From an uncultured Acetatifactor sp. (GTDB taxonomy: Bacteria > Bacillota > Clostridia > Lachnospirales > Lachnospiraceae), in contig CANREV010000009.1 of assembly GCA_947629645.1 (NCBI GenBank), positions 1 through 64,000 on the forward strand: a DNA stretch of 64,000 bases, written 5' to 3'. Shown in pieces: positions 8,530 through 17,057 of this stretch. The notes under the pieces are model-generated. The model made no database searches, had not been told where the DNA came from, and worked only from the letters and a program-made list of their open reading frames with translations. Each line of letters opens with the position of its first letter. Position 1 is the first letter of the stretch. The position numbers and the translations under genes are program-made.

Positions 8530-9681
8530 ATGGAATATATAGGTTCTACGCTTAGTAATCTGCTTCATCAGACGGCGTTTTTTAACCTGACATGGGGAAA
8601 TTACGTTATGATAGCAGTTGCGTGCTTTTTCCTTTATCTGGCTATCCGGCATGAGTTTGAGCCCTTGCTCTTAACTCCCATAGCCTTCGGTATGCTGTTG
8701 GTCAACATCTACCCCGACATCATGCTTCATGCAGAGGACGCCGCAAACGGTGCGGGCGGCCTGCTGTACTATTTTTACAAATTAGATGAGCTGGCGATCC
8801 TGCCGTCCCTGATCTTCATGGGTGTGGGCGCCATGACGGACTTCGGTCCCCTGATCGCAAATCCCAAGAGCTTCCTCTTGGGCGCGGCTGCGCAGTTCGG
8901 TATTTTCGCCGCTTATTTTGGCGCGATCTGGCTTGGCTTTAACGATAAGGCCGCGGCGGCCATTTCCATTATCGGCGGCGCGGACGGTCCTACTTCCATT
9001 TTCCTTGCCGGAAAACTGGGGCAGACGGCTATCTTAGGGCCGATAGCGGTGGCGGCTTACTCTTATATGTCGCTGGTGCCTATTATCCAGCCTCCTATCA
9101 TGAAGCTGCTTACCACGGAGAAAGAGAGAAAGATCAAGATGGGACAGCTTCGTCCCGTATCCAAGCTGGAAAAGATTCTGTTCCCTGTTATCGTTACGAT
9201 TGTGGTATGTCTGATCCTTCCCACAACGGCGCCTCTGGTAGGTATGCTGATGCTGGGTAATCTGTTCAGGGAGTCCGGGGTAGTGAGACAGCTGACTGAC
9301 ACCGCTTCCAATGCACTGATGTATATCGTTGTTATCCTGCTTGGAACTTCCGTAGGCGCAACTACCAGCGCAGAAGCATTTTTAAATGTGGATACCTTAA
9401 AGATCGTGCTGTTAGGTCTGATCGCCTTTATGTTCGGCACGGCGGCGGGCGTGCTGTTCGGCAAGCTGATGTGCATCCTGACCAAGGGCAAAGTCAATCC
9501 TCTGATCGGATCCGCGGGCGTATCCGCTGTTCCTATGGCGGCCCGTGTATCCCAGAAGGTAGGTGCGGAGGCGGATCCCACCAACTTCCTGCTGATGCAT
9601 GCCATGGGCCCGAACGTGGCGGGTGTTATCGGAACCGCAGTTGCCGCCGGCACATTCATGGCGATATTCGGGGTCTTTTAA
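8530..9681 (+). CDS. oadB: Na+-transporting decarboxylase beta subunit
   Basis: A 383-residue polytopic membrane protein of the OadB/MmdB/GcdB family. The family hallmark [15 protein letters not shown] is present near residue 153, and the ending [21 protein letters not shown] is typical. It decarboxylates carboxybiotin and exports Na+. The gene starts 39 bases after the biotin carrier with AGGAGGT upstream. Whether it serves one or both carboxyltransferases in the operon cannot be read from sequence. Confidence 0.94.
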   Translation: MEYIGSTLSNLLHQTAFFNLTWGNYVMIAVACFFLYLAIRHEFEPLLLTPIAFGMLLVNIYPDIMLHAEDAANGAGGLLYYFYKLDELAILPSLIFMGVGAMTDFGPLIANPKSFLLGAAAQFGIFAAYFGAIWLGFNDKAAAAISIIGGADGPTSIFLAGKLGQTAILGPIAVAAYSYMSLVPIIQPPIMKLLTTEKERKIKMGQLRPVSKLEKILFPVIVTIVVCLILPTTAPLVGMLMLGNLFRESGVVRQLTDTASNALMYIVVILLGTSVGATTSAEAFLNVDTLKIVLLGLIAFMFGTAAGVLFGKLMCILTKGKVNPLIGSAGVSAVPMAARVSQKVGAEADPTNFLLMHAMGPNVAGVIGTAVAAGTFMAIFGVF

Positions 9682-9731
9682 GCTGTGCATCTTTTATCAT
9701 TTTCAAAATATAAACATGGAGGAAATTCGTA

Positions 9732-11159
9732 ATGTCAGAAATTGAAAAGAAACCGATTAAAATTACGGAAACCATACTGCGTGACGCTCACCAGTCTCTG
9801 ATCGCGACCAGAATGCCTACCGAGTTTATGCTTCCCATCGTGGATAAGATGGATAAGGTAGGGTATCATTCCGTAGAGTGCTGGGGCGGCGCAACTTTTG
9901 ACGCTTCTCTTCGTTTCCTGAAGGAGGATCCCTGGGACAGACTCCGCAAGCTGCGTGACGGCTTTAAGAATACAAAGCTGCAGATGTTGTTCCGCGGACA
10001 GAATATCCTTGGCTACAGACCTTATGCGGACGATGTTGTAGACGCTTTCGTCCAGAAGTCCATTGCAAACGGTATTGATATCATCCGTATTTTCGACTGT
10101 CTGAACTATCTGCCCAACCTTCAGGAGGCGGTCAATGCCACCAACAGGATAAAGAAGCAGGAGGGCAGAGGTCATGCGCAGGTAGCGCTGGCCTACACGC
10201 TGGGTGATGCGTACACTCTGGAATACTGGGCGGATATGGCTAAGAAGATCGAGGAGATGGGCGCGGATTCCATCTGTATCAAAGATATGGCCGGCCTGCT
10301 GGTCCCCTATAAGGCAAGCGAACTGATCAAAGCCATGAAGGAGAACACCAGACTGCCGATCCAGCTGCACACCCACTATACTTCCGGTGTGGCTGGCATG
10401 ACCTATCTGAAAGCGGTGGAGGCAGGTGTGGATGTGATCGATACTGCTATGAGTCCTTTCGCAATGGGTACATCGCAGCCCGCTACCGAAGTTATGGTGG
10501 AGACCTTTAAGGGCACCCCTTACGATACGGGATTCGATCAGAATCTGCTGGCGGAGATCGCAGACTACTTCCGTCCTTACAGAGATGAGTGCTTAAAGAA
10601 CGGTCTGCTGAATCCCAAGGTTATGGGCGTTGATATCAAGACTCTGCTGTATCAGGTACCCGGCGGTATGCTTTCCAACATGGTGAGCCAGCTGAAAGAG
10701 CAGAATGCGGAAGATAAGTATTATGACGTGTTAAAGGAGATCCCCAAGGTGCGCAAGGATCTGGGCGAGCCTCCGCTGGTTACTCCTTCCTCCCAGATCG
10801 TGGGTACGCAGGCTGTATTCAACGTGTTGATGGGTGAGAGATACAAGATGGCCACTAAGGAGACCAAGGCGGTTCTGCGCGGCGAGTATGGTCAGACCGT
10901 AAAGCCTATGAATCAGGAGGTTATCGACAAGGTCATCCCCGGAGAGACAAGGCTGACGGGACGTTTTGCGGATACCCTGCCCAGCGAGATGGATAAGCTG
11001 GAAAGCGAGATGAAGGAATGGAAGCAGCAGGACGAGGATGTGCTTTCCTATGCGTTGTTCCCTCAGGTTGCGACCGATTTCTTCAAGTATCGCCAGGCAC
11101 AGCAGGAGAAAGTAGACATGACGCAGGCAGACACTGTAAACGGCGCTTATCCCGTCTGA
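9732..11159 (+). CDS. oadA: Oxaloacetate decarboxylase alpha / pyruvate carboxylase subunit B-type carboxyltransferase
   Basis: A 475-residue protein with the HMGL-like TIM barrel and conserved carboxylase domain of OadA/PycB. Signatures are ETILRDAHQSLIATRM near the start, the FRGQNILGYRPYADD stretch, the metal-binding QLHTHYTSG motif and MGVDIKTLLYQVPGGMLSN. It transfers carboxyl groups between oxaloacetate/pyruvate and biotin. It ends without its own biotin domain, so it must use the separate carrier at 8119. It closes the operon and a terminator follows. The direction (Na+-linked oxaloacetate decarboxylation) is inferred from the OadB neighbour. Confidence 0.92.
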   Translation: MSEIEKKPIKITETILRDAHQSLIATRMPTEFMLPIVDKMDKVGYHSVECWGGATFDASLRFLKEDPWDRLRKLRDGFKNTKLQMLFRGQNILGYRPYADDVVDAFVQKSIANGIDIIRIFDCLNYLPNLQEAVNATNRIKKQEGRGHAQVALAYTLGDAYTLEYWADMAKKIEEMGADSICIKDMAGLLVPYKASELIKAMKENTRLPIQLHTHYTSGVAGMTYLKAVEAGVDVIDTAMSPFAMGTSQPATEVMVETFKGTPYDTGFDQNLLAEIADYFRPYRDECLKNGLLNPKVMGVDIKTLLYQVPGGMLSNMVSQLKEQNAEDKYYDVLKEIPKVRKDLGEPPLVTPSSQIVGTQAVFNVLMGERYKMATKETKAVLRGEYGQTVKPMNQEVIDKVIPGETRLTGRFADTLPSEMDKLESEMKEWKQQDEDVLSYALFPQVATDFFKYRQAQQEKVDMTQADTVNGAYPV

Positions 11160-11205
11160 GCGCAAGGCGGATAACGGGATAAAAATGTATATGTTTTGTG
11201 TGAAA

Positions 11206-11237
11206 CGGCATCGGGGTTTTCTCCGATGCTGTTTTGC
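11206..11237 (+). terminator. Terminator of the decarboxylase operon
   Basis: The stem GCATCGG (11208-11214) pairs with CCGATGC (11223-11229), followed by TGTTTTGC. A second inverted repeat (TATCCCGT with ACGGGATA) spans the oadA stop just upstream. Confidence 0.7.
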
Positions 11238-11268
11238 TTACAGGGGGAGCAGCGGGACATAATACCTA

Positions 11269-11298
11269 TTGACAAAAGGGTGGAAGATTAAGTAAAAT
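11269..11298 (+). promoter_or_regulatory. Promoter of the TetR gene
   Basis: TTGACA at 11269-11274 and TAAAAT at 11293-11298 have an 18-base spacer. A leader of about 120 bases precedes the TetR start. Confidence 0.7.
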
Positions 11299-11331
11299 AA
11301 CGAGTGTAATATGCTTTTTACATATTTGTCC

Positions 11332-11376
11332 CGCCGGATGAAATCCGGCGCGCGACTAAGATCGGACATGCGATCT
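11332..11376 (+). other. Two adjacent hairpins in the TetR leader
   Basis: CGCCGGAT/ATCCGGCG (8 bp, 3-base loop, 11332-11350) is followed by AGATCG/CGATCT (6 bp, 6-base loop, 11359-11376). They could be DNA operators for the TetR protein or RNA structures; neither has a T tract. Confidence 0.5.
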
Positions 11377-11425
11377 GAACTTGATATGCAGGTCTTTAAA
11401 AGCCGTTCAGGCATGGAGGAAGAAA

Positions 11426-11983
11426 ATGGCCCGTAAAGAAACGATAACAATCGATATGATTCTCGACACCGCGTTTGAAATGACGAGGGAGGAAGGCTTT
11501 GCCAATGTCACGGCGAGAAAGGTGGCGGCGAAAGCAGGCTGTTCCACACAGCCCATCTTCCGCGTCTACAAGAATATGGATGAACTCCTTAAAGCAGTGT
11601 ACGATAAAGCGGCGGCTTTCTTTCAGGATTTTTACAGCCTTTATCCCAGAATGGGGAAAACGCCTTTCGCCAATATGGGGATGGCCTACATAGCCTTTGC
11701 GAAAAAAGAGCGGCATCTTTTTGAGTTGCTGTTTGTGACATCGAGCCCTTATAAAAGGAGCATGTATGAACTGTTGAACGGGAAAGAGGGCAATGTGGTA
11801 TATGAGATCAATCTTGCCAGAGTGGCGGGCTGTGCGGATCCCGGCGACCTGTTTATGAAGATGTGGATCTTTATTCATGGCGCTGCCTGCATGACGATGA
11901 CGGGAGATTATGACCTGACGGACGTGCAGACACGGGAATTATTGAAAAGCTCCTATGAAGCCTTTGCGGGCATAAACGGTTGA
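11426..11983 (+). CDS. TetR/AcrR family transcriptional regulator
   Basis: A 185-residue protein with a classical TetR N-terminal helix-turn-helix. The stretch IDMILDTAFEMTREEGFANVTARKVAAKAGCSTQPIFRVYKNMDELLKAVYD covers residues about 7-60. The C-terminal ligand-binding half is not diagnostic. GGAGG at 11416-11420 sets the start at 11426. It precedes an RpiR-type regulator by 10 bases, so the two are probably co-transcribed. The ligand and targets are unknown. Confidence 0.88.
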   Translation: MARKETITIDMILDTAFEMTREEGFANVTARKVAAKAGCSTQPIFRVYKNMDELLKAVYDKAAAFFQDFYSLYPRMGKTPFANMGMAYIAFAKKERHLFELLFVTSSPYKRSMYELLNGKEGNVVYEINLARVAGCADPGDLFMKMWIFIHGAACMTMTGDYDLTDVQTRELLKSSYEAFAGING

Positions 11984-11993
11984 GGAGCAGGGT

Positions 11994-12914
11994 ATGGAGA
12001 AGCAATATGACATATTAAGTAAGATATCGGATCAGTACGGGCAGATGAGCAAAAGCCATAAGGCTATCGCCGGTTTCATTCTGGAGCACTACGATCAGGC
12101 GGTGTTCATGACGGCGGCAAAACTGGGGGAATCGCTGGGAATCAGCGAATCAACGGTGGTACGTTTCGCCAACCGGATCGGTTATGCGGGGTATCCTGAG
12201 TTTCAGCGCGCTCTGGAGGAATGCGTCAAGGGGAAATTGAGCAGTATTCAGAAGATGGACGCGAAATACGGCAGGAGCACACAGTCGGAGGTGCTGGCTT
12301 CCGTAATCACTGCGGACATTGAAAAGCTCCAGCACACCATAGAGAATCTGGATCCGGCTGCCTTTGAGTCTGCGGTAGAGACTATCCTTGCTGCGGACAC
12401 TATTTATATTATGGGACTGCGCAGCAACCAGCCGCTGGCGGAGTTTCTGCACTTTTATCTCAATATGATCCGGGGCAGGGTGGTGCTGCTTCAGACCACC
12501 AGCGTCAGCGAGACGTTCGAGCAGATGATACGTATCAATGAGAAAGACTGTTTTATCGGAATCAGCTTTCCCAGATATTCCATGCGTACTCTGAAGGCGA
12601 TGGAATTTGCCAGCGACAGGAATGCAAAGGTGATCGCTGTGACGGACTCTGCCCATTCTCCCATGAGTCTGTATTCTTCCTGTAATCTTCTTGCCAGAAG
12701 CGATATGGTCTCCATTGTGGATTCTCTGGTGGCGCCTCTTAGCGTGATCAATGCGCTGGTGGTGGCGCTTTGTCTGCGCTGTCCGCAGGATGTGAAGCGC
12801 AATCTGGAGATGCTGGAGGAAACCTGGAACAATTATCAGGTATACTTAAACGATGAGATTAACTTTATCAATGATGAGCCGATTCTGAAATATTCCCTGC
12901 GCAGGGAGGAATAG
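11994..12914 (+). CDS. RpiR/MurR family transcriptional regulator
   Basis: A 306-residue regulator. Residues about 5-75 form the RpiR helix-turn-helix (KSHKAIAGFILEHYDQAVFMTAAKLGESLGISESTVVRFANRIGYAGYPEFQRAL). Residues about 125-265 form a SIS sugar-phosphate isomerase-like domain that usually senses phosphosugars. The gene starts 10 bases after the TetR stop with GAGGAG upstream. No sugar catabolic gene is adjacent, so the inducer cannot be guessed. Its stop codon lies just before a 16-bp tandem repeat array. Confidence 0.9.
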   Translation: MEKQYDILSKISDQYGQMSKSHKAIAGFILEHYDQAVFMTAAKLGESLGISESTVVRFANRIGYAGYPEFQRALEECVKGKLSSIQKMDAKYGRSTQSEVLASVITADIEKLQHTIENLDPAAFESAVETILAADTIYIMGLRSNQPLAEFLHFYLNMIRGRVVLLQTTSVSETFEQMIRINEKDCFIGISFPRYSMRTLKAMEFASDRNAKVIAVTDSAHSPMSLYSSCNLLARSDMVSIVDSLVAPLSVINALVVALCLRCPQDVKRNLEMLEETWNNYQVYLNDEINFINDEPILKYSLRREE

Positions 12915-12918
12915 ATTT

Positions 12919-13014
12919 GCTGAGGAACGGAATTGCTGAGGAATAGATTTGCTGTGGAGTGGAATTCCTGAGGAACGGAATTGCTGAGGAGTGGAATTCC
13001 TGAGGAATGAAATT
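12919..13014. repeat. Six tandem 16-bp repeats carrying Shine-Dalgarno-like cores
   Basis: Six head-to-tail 16-base units of consensus GCTGAGGAAYGGAATT fill the gap between the RpiR gene and the flavoprotein. Units start at 12919, 12935, 12951, 12967, 12983 and 12999. Five of six contain GAGGA; the third has GTGGA. The bases just before the array (GGAGGAATAGATTT) look like a partial founder unit. The last unit contains the ATG at 13007. Confidence 0.9.
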
Positions 13015-14263
13015 CCTTCGGATGGAAAGGCAGGACAGCGGTTTGGAGAGAGTGATAGTGGTCGGCGGAGGCGCCTCGGGAATGGCGGCGGCGTTATCGG
13101 CATCTGACAGCGGCAGAAAGGTTTTCCTGTTGGAAAAAAATGAAAAGTTGGGAAAGAAGCTGTATATCACAGGCAAAGGGCGCTGCAATGTGACCAACGC
13201 GGCGGATATGGAAACTATGTTCGACAGCGTGTGCACCAACGCCAAATTCCTTTACAGCGCGTTTTACGGGTATGATAATCGGGCGGTCATGGAATTCCTG
13301 GAAAATGCCGGCTGCCCCTTAAAGACTGAGCGGGGGGACAGGGTGTTCCCAAGATCGGACCATGCTTCGGATGTGACGGCGGCGTTTCAGCGGGAACTGA
13401 AAAAGCGCGGCGTTGATGTCCGCCTTGGCACGGAGGTTTCGGGGCTTTGTGTAAAGGAGGGACGGGTGACAGGCGTCAGACTAACAAAAGGTTCTGTGCT
13501 GGAAGGGGAGCGCGTCATTTTGTGTACCGGAGGACTTTCTTACCCCGCCACAGGTTCCACAGGAGACGGATACCGCTTTGCGGAGGAGACGGGGCACAGG
13601 CTGGTGGAGAGAAGGCCTGCGCTGGTGCCGTTTAACATAGCGGAAGAATGGTGCGGCAGACTGACGGGACTGTCCCTGAGAAACATATCTCTCGTCATGA
13701 CAAATGGAAAGAAGAACCTTTATGAAGGGTTTGGGGAAATGCTGTTCACCCATTTCGGGGTCAGCGGGCCGCTGGTACTGTCCGCCAGCAGCTATTACGA
13801 CAAGAGCGAAAATATCCGGCTTCTGATCGACTTAAAACCGGCTATGGACGCGGAACAGTTGGACAGGCGGCTGCTCAGGGATTTTGAGGAAAATCAGAAG
13901 AAACAGTTTAAAAATGCTCTTGGCGGGCTTTTCCCCGCTAAATTGATTCCTGTCATGACAGAATTATCCGGGATAGACCCCGAAAAAAAGGTAAATGAGA
14001 TCACAAGACAGGAGCGCAGGGATTTTGGAAAGCTGATCAAGAGTATCCCTCTGACTGTGACAGGCACCAGAGGATTTGAGGAGGCCGTTATCACAAAGGG
14101 CGGCGTGTCGGTAAAGGATGTGAACCCCTCCACGCTGGAATCTAAAAAGGTAAAAGGGCTGTATTTCGCGGGAGAGTTATTGGATCTGGATGCGCTGACA
14201 GGCGGCTTCAATTTGCAGATCGCATGGTCTACGGGTCATCTGGCGGGCATCGGAGCGATGTGA
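13007..14263 (+). CDS. NAD(P)/FAD-dependent oxidoreductase (HI0933/BaiN-like flavoprotein)
   Basis: A 418-residue flavoprotein. The dinucleotide-binding motif VIVVGGGASGMAAALSASDSG is at the N terminus. GKGRCNVTN at about residue 62 and the C-terminal GLYFAGELLDLDALTGGFNLQIAWSTG are the two signatures of the HI0933 family. Members are known or proposed flavin reductases; the physiological substrate is unknown. The start is uncertain: ATG 13007 lies in the last 16-bp repeat, and ATG 13022 would remove five residues. Neither has an ideal ribosome site because the SD-like cores are repeated. It precedes cmk, a frequent clostridial arrangement. Confidence 0.85.
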   Translation: MKFLRMERQDSGLERVIVVGGGASGMAAALSASDSGRKVFLLEKNEKLGKKLYITGKGRCNVTNAADMETMFDSVCTNAKFLYSAFYGYDNRAVMEFLENAGCPLKTERGDRVFPRSDHASDVTAAFQRELKKRGVDVRLGTEVSGLCVKEGRVTGVRLTKGSVLEGERVILCTGGLSYPATGSTGDGYRFAEETGHRLVERRPALVPFNIAEEWCGRLTGLSLRNISLVMTNGKKNLYEGFGEMLFTHFGVSGPLVLSASSYYDKSENIRLLIDLKPAMDAEQLDRRLLRDFEENQKKQFKNALGGLFPAKLIPVMTELSGIDPEKKVNEITRQERRDFGKLIKSIPLTVTGTRGFEEAVITKGGVSVKDVNPSTLESKKVKGLYFAGELLDLDALTGGFNLQIAWSTGHLAGIGAM

Positions 14264-14309
14264 GGAAAGATCTGCCGGAGGGAGATTTTGACAGAAAGGG
14301 TAAAAGAAC

Positions 14310-14969
14310 ATGAGTTTTAACATTGCGGTGGATGGACCCGCGGGTGCGGGCAAGAGCACCATTGCCAAGGCAGTGGCGCGGAAAATGGGATTGATCTATG
14401 TGGATACCGGGGCTATGTATCGCGCCATGGCGCTGTATATGGTCAGGGAGGGCGTTGATCTCTGCGATTCGGAGGCGATCATCGCCAAATGCCGGGAGGC
14501 GGATATCACCATCCGGTATGAGGACGGGATTCAGGTAGTGTATTTAAACGGAGAAAACGTAAATCCCTATCTGCGCACGGAGGAGACAGGCCATGCGGCT
14601 TCCTACGTCAGCGTGATACCGAAGGTGCGGGAAAAGATGGTGGATCTGCAGCGGAAGCTGGCGGCCGGGAGCGACTGTATCATGGATGGCAGGGATATCG
14701 GTACCTGTGTACTGCCAAATGCCGACCGCAAGATTTATCTCACCGCCAGCAGCGCGGTGCGGGCAAAAAGAAGGTATGACGAGCTGACTGCAAAAGGTGA
14801 GAAATGCGAGCTGGAAAAGATCCGGGCGGACATTGAAGAGAGAGACTACCGGGACATGCACAGAGAGGCATCCCCTCTGAAACAGGCGGACGATGCCATT
14901 CTGGTGGACACTTCCCATATGATGGTAGAAGAAGTGATCGATAAGATCATCTCCCTCTGCGCCCATTGA
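14310..14969 (+). CDS. cmk: Cytidylate kinase
   Basis: A 219-residue nucleoside monophosphate kinase that phosphorylates CMP and dCMP. The P-loop is GPAGAGKSTIAKAVA near residue 10. YVDTGAMYRA, the MDGRDIGTCVLPNADRKIYLTAS stretch and SPLKQADDAILVDTS are cmk signatures. It lies between the flavoprotein and ispH, an order common in Clostridia. Length and motifs match the family. Confidence 0.96.
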   Translation: MSFNIAVDGPAGAGKSTIAKAVARKMGLIYVDTGAMYRAMALYMVREGVDLCDSEAIIAKCREADITIRYEDGIQVVYLNGENVNPYLRTEETGHAASYVSVIPKVREKMVDLQRKLAAGSDCIMDGRDIGTCVLPNADRKIYLTASSAVRAKRRYDELTAKGEKCELEKIRADIEERDYRDMHREASPLKQADDAILVDTSHMMVEEVIDKIISLCAH

Positions 14970-15028
14970 GAGATACGGGCTTTTGAAGTTAAGAGATACA
15001 ATATTCCGGGCAGGGGAGTTTTGACAGG

Positions 15029-15877
15029 ATGGAAACAAAACTGGCAGAGTACGCCGGCTTTTGCTTCGGCGTAAAGCGGGCGGTGGACACAGTGTATGAA
15101 CAGCTGGAAAGAGGGAAAACTATCTACACCTATGGTCCGATCGTGCACAATGAGGAAGTGGTGAAAGATCTGGGCGATAAAGGTGTTGGTGTCCTGAAGG
15201 GGAAAGAGGCGCTGGAGGCGCTGGATCAGGGCAGCGTGGTGATACGCGCCCACGGCGTGCCAAAGGAGATCTGTCTCCTTTTAGAGAAAAAAGGGCTGGA
15301 GTACGTTGACGCGACTTGTCCTTTCGTAAAAAAAATCCACAGGATTGTGGAGCGGGCGGGCAGAGAGGGAGAGCATGTGGTCATCATAGGGAACCCCGCC
15401 CATCCGGAAGTGGAGGGAATTGTGGGCTGGTGCAGCGGCCCCGTGACAGTGCTTGAGACGCTTCAGGAGGCGGAAAGCTTCGTGCCTCCGGAGGGGAAAA
15501 AGCTGTGCGTGGTGTCCCAAACGACATTTAACTACAATAAATTTCATTCTATAGTTGAAATTTTCCAGAAAAAAGGTTACAATATTAATGTTGCTAAGAC
15601 TATATGCAACGCAACGGAGGAACGGCAGAACGCGGCCAGAGAGCTTGCAAAAGAGGCTGACGTTATGATCGTAATAGGCGGCAGGCACAGTTCCAATACG
15701 AGAAAGCTTTACGAGATATGTTGTGAGGAATGTGCGGACACCTATTTTATACAGACGCTGGATGACTTGCATTTAGAACTACCTAAATCTGTTCGACTGG
15801 TGGGTATTACAGCGGGGGCTTCCACCCCAAATAAATTAATCGAGGAGGTTCAAAATTATGTCAGAATTAACTTTTGA
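15029..15877 (+). CDS. ispH: 4-hydroxy-3-methylbut-2-enyl diphosphate reductase
   Basis: A 282-residue iron-sulfur enzyme that makes isopentenyl and dimethylallyl diphosphate in the last step of the MEP pathway. The conserved cysteines occur in the motifs AGFCFGVKRAVD (about residue 12), VDATCPFVKK (about 95) and TICNATEERQ (about 190). The substrate-binding histidines are in GPIVHNEEVV and RAHGVP. It ends 20 bases inside the next gene, an S1-domain protein in another frame. In many Clostridia the two are one fused polypeptide; here they are separate ORFs. Confidence 0.96.
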   Translation: METKLAEYAGFCFGVKRAVDTVYEQLERGKTIYTYGPIVHNEEVVKDLGDKGVGVLKGKEALEALDQGSVVIRAHGVPKEICLLLEKKGLEYVDATCPFVKKIHRIVERAGREGEHVVIIGNPAHPEVEGIVGWCSGPVTVLETLQEAESFVPPEGKKLCVVSQTTFNYNKFHSIVEIFQKKGYNINVAKTICNATEERQNAARELAKEADVMIVIGGRHSSNTRKLYEICCEECADTYFIQTLDDLHLELPKSVRLVGITAGASTPNKLIEEVQNYVRINF

Positions 15878-17003
15878 ACAAATGTTGGAAGATTCAATTA
15901 AGACAATACATTCAGGAGAGGTAGTCGAAGGTACAGTCATCGATGTAAAGGCAGACGAGATCATCTTAAACATCGGTTATAAATCTGATGGTATCCTTAC
16001 CAAGAGTGAATATACCAATGATTCCAGCCTGGATCTTACAACCGTGGTAAAGCCCGGCGATACCATGGAAGTCAAGGTTTTGAAGGTAAATGACGGGGAA
16101 GGACAGGTGGTTTTGACCTACAAGCGTCTTGCAGCCGACAGAGGTAATAAGAGGATAGAGGAAGCATATAATAATCATGAGGTGCTGAAGGCAACGGTTT
16201 CACAGGTTTTGGAAGGCGGCCTGAGCGTTGTGGTGGAGGGCGTCAGGATTTTCATTCCTGCCAGCCTTGTTTCCGATACCTATGAAAAGGATCTGGGAAA
16301 GTATGCGGATCAGGAAATTGAGTTCGTGATCAGTGAATACAATCCCAAGAGGAGAAGATATATTGGCGACCGCAGACAGCTGGTAGCGGCTAAGAAGGCG
16401 GAGCTTCAGAAAGCGCTGTTTGAACGGATCAAAGAGGGCGATGTGGTGGAAGGCACTGTCAAGAATGTGACGGATTTCGGCGCGTTTATCGATCTGGGAG
16501 GAGCGGACGGCCTGCTCCATATCTCCGAGATGTCCTGGGGAAGGATAGAGCATCCCAAGAAAGTGTTCAAGGTAGGCGATCAGTTGAAAGTGCTGATCAA
16601 GGAAATCAGCGGCAACAAGATTGCATTGTCCTTAAAGTTTGATGATGCAAATCCTTGGAAGGATGCGGCTGCCAAGTATGCGGTAGGAAATGTTGTTACC
16701 GGCAAGGTGGCAAGAATGACTGATTTTGGAGCATTTGTAGAGCTTGAGGCGGGTGTGGACGCATTGCTTCATGTGTCTCAGATTTCCAAAGAGCATGTTG
16801 AGAAGCCGGCTGATGTATTGAGCGTAGGGCAGGAGATTACCGCTAAGGTGGTTGATTTCAACGAAGCGGACAAGAAGATATCGCTGAGCATGAAGGCGCT
16901 GCTGGCACCGGAACCCGCTGCGGCTGAGGAGTCGGATGAGGATGTTGTCTCTGTGGATATCGATGCAGTGATTGCATCACAGGGCGAAGAGGATGCCGAA
17001 TAA
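15858..17003 (+). CDS. rpsA: S1 RNA-binding domain protein (ribosomal protein S1-like)
   Basis: A 381-residue cytoplasmic protein with four S1 domains. They start near VVEGTVIDVKADEIIL, VLKATVSQVLEGGLSV, VVEGTVKNVTDFGAFIDL and VVTGKVARMTDFGAFVEL. An acidic tail (about residue 350 onward) follows. It should bind mRNA or the ribosome. Four domains is the usual Gram-positive form and shorter than the six of E. coli S1. GAGGAGGTT inside the end of ispH, nine bases upstream of the ATG, is a strong ribosome site. The 20-base overlap suggests translational coupling. Confidence 0.9.
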   Translation: MSELTFEQMLEDSIKTIHSGEVVEGTVIDVKADEIILNIGYKSDGILTKSEYTNDSSLDLTTVVKPGDTMEVKVLKVNDGEGQVVLTYKRLAADRGNKRIEEAYNNHEVLKATVSQVLEGGLSVVVEGVRIFIPASLVSDTYEKDLGKYADQEIEFVISEYNPKRRRYIGDRRQLVAAKKAELQKALFERIKEGDVVEGTVKNVTDFGAFIDLGGADGLLHISEMSWGRIEHPKKVFKVGDQLKVLIKEISGNKIALSLKFDDANPWKDAAAKYAVGNVVTGKVARMTDFGAFVELEAGVDALLHVSQISKEHVEKPADVLSVGQEITAKVVDFNEADKKISLSMKALLAPEPAAAEESDEDVVSVDIDAVIASQGEEDAE

Positions 17004-17057
17004 TTGAAGCTGTAAGCTGGCGGACATAATAAAAGAATAACAGGACGGTGGATTGCC

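Noticed and set aside
12919-13014. Possible CRISPR array
   Set aside because: Units are 16 bp and directly adjacent, without unique spacers, and no cas genes are present.
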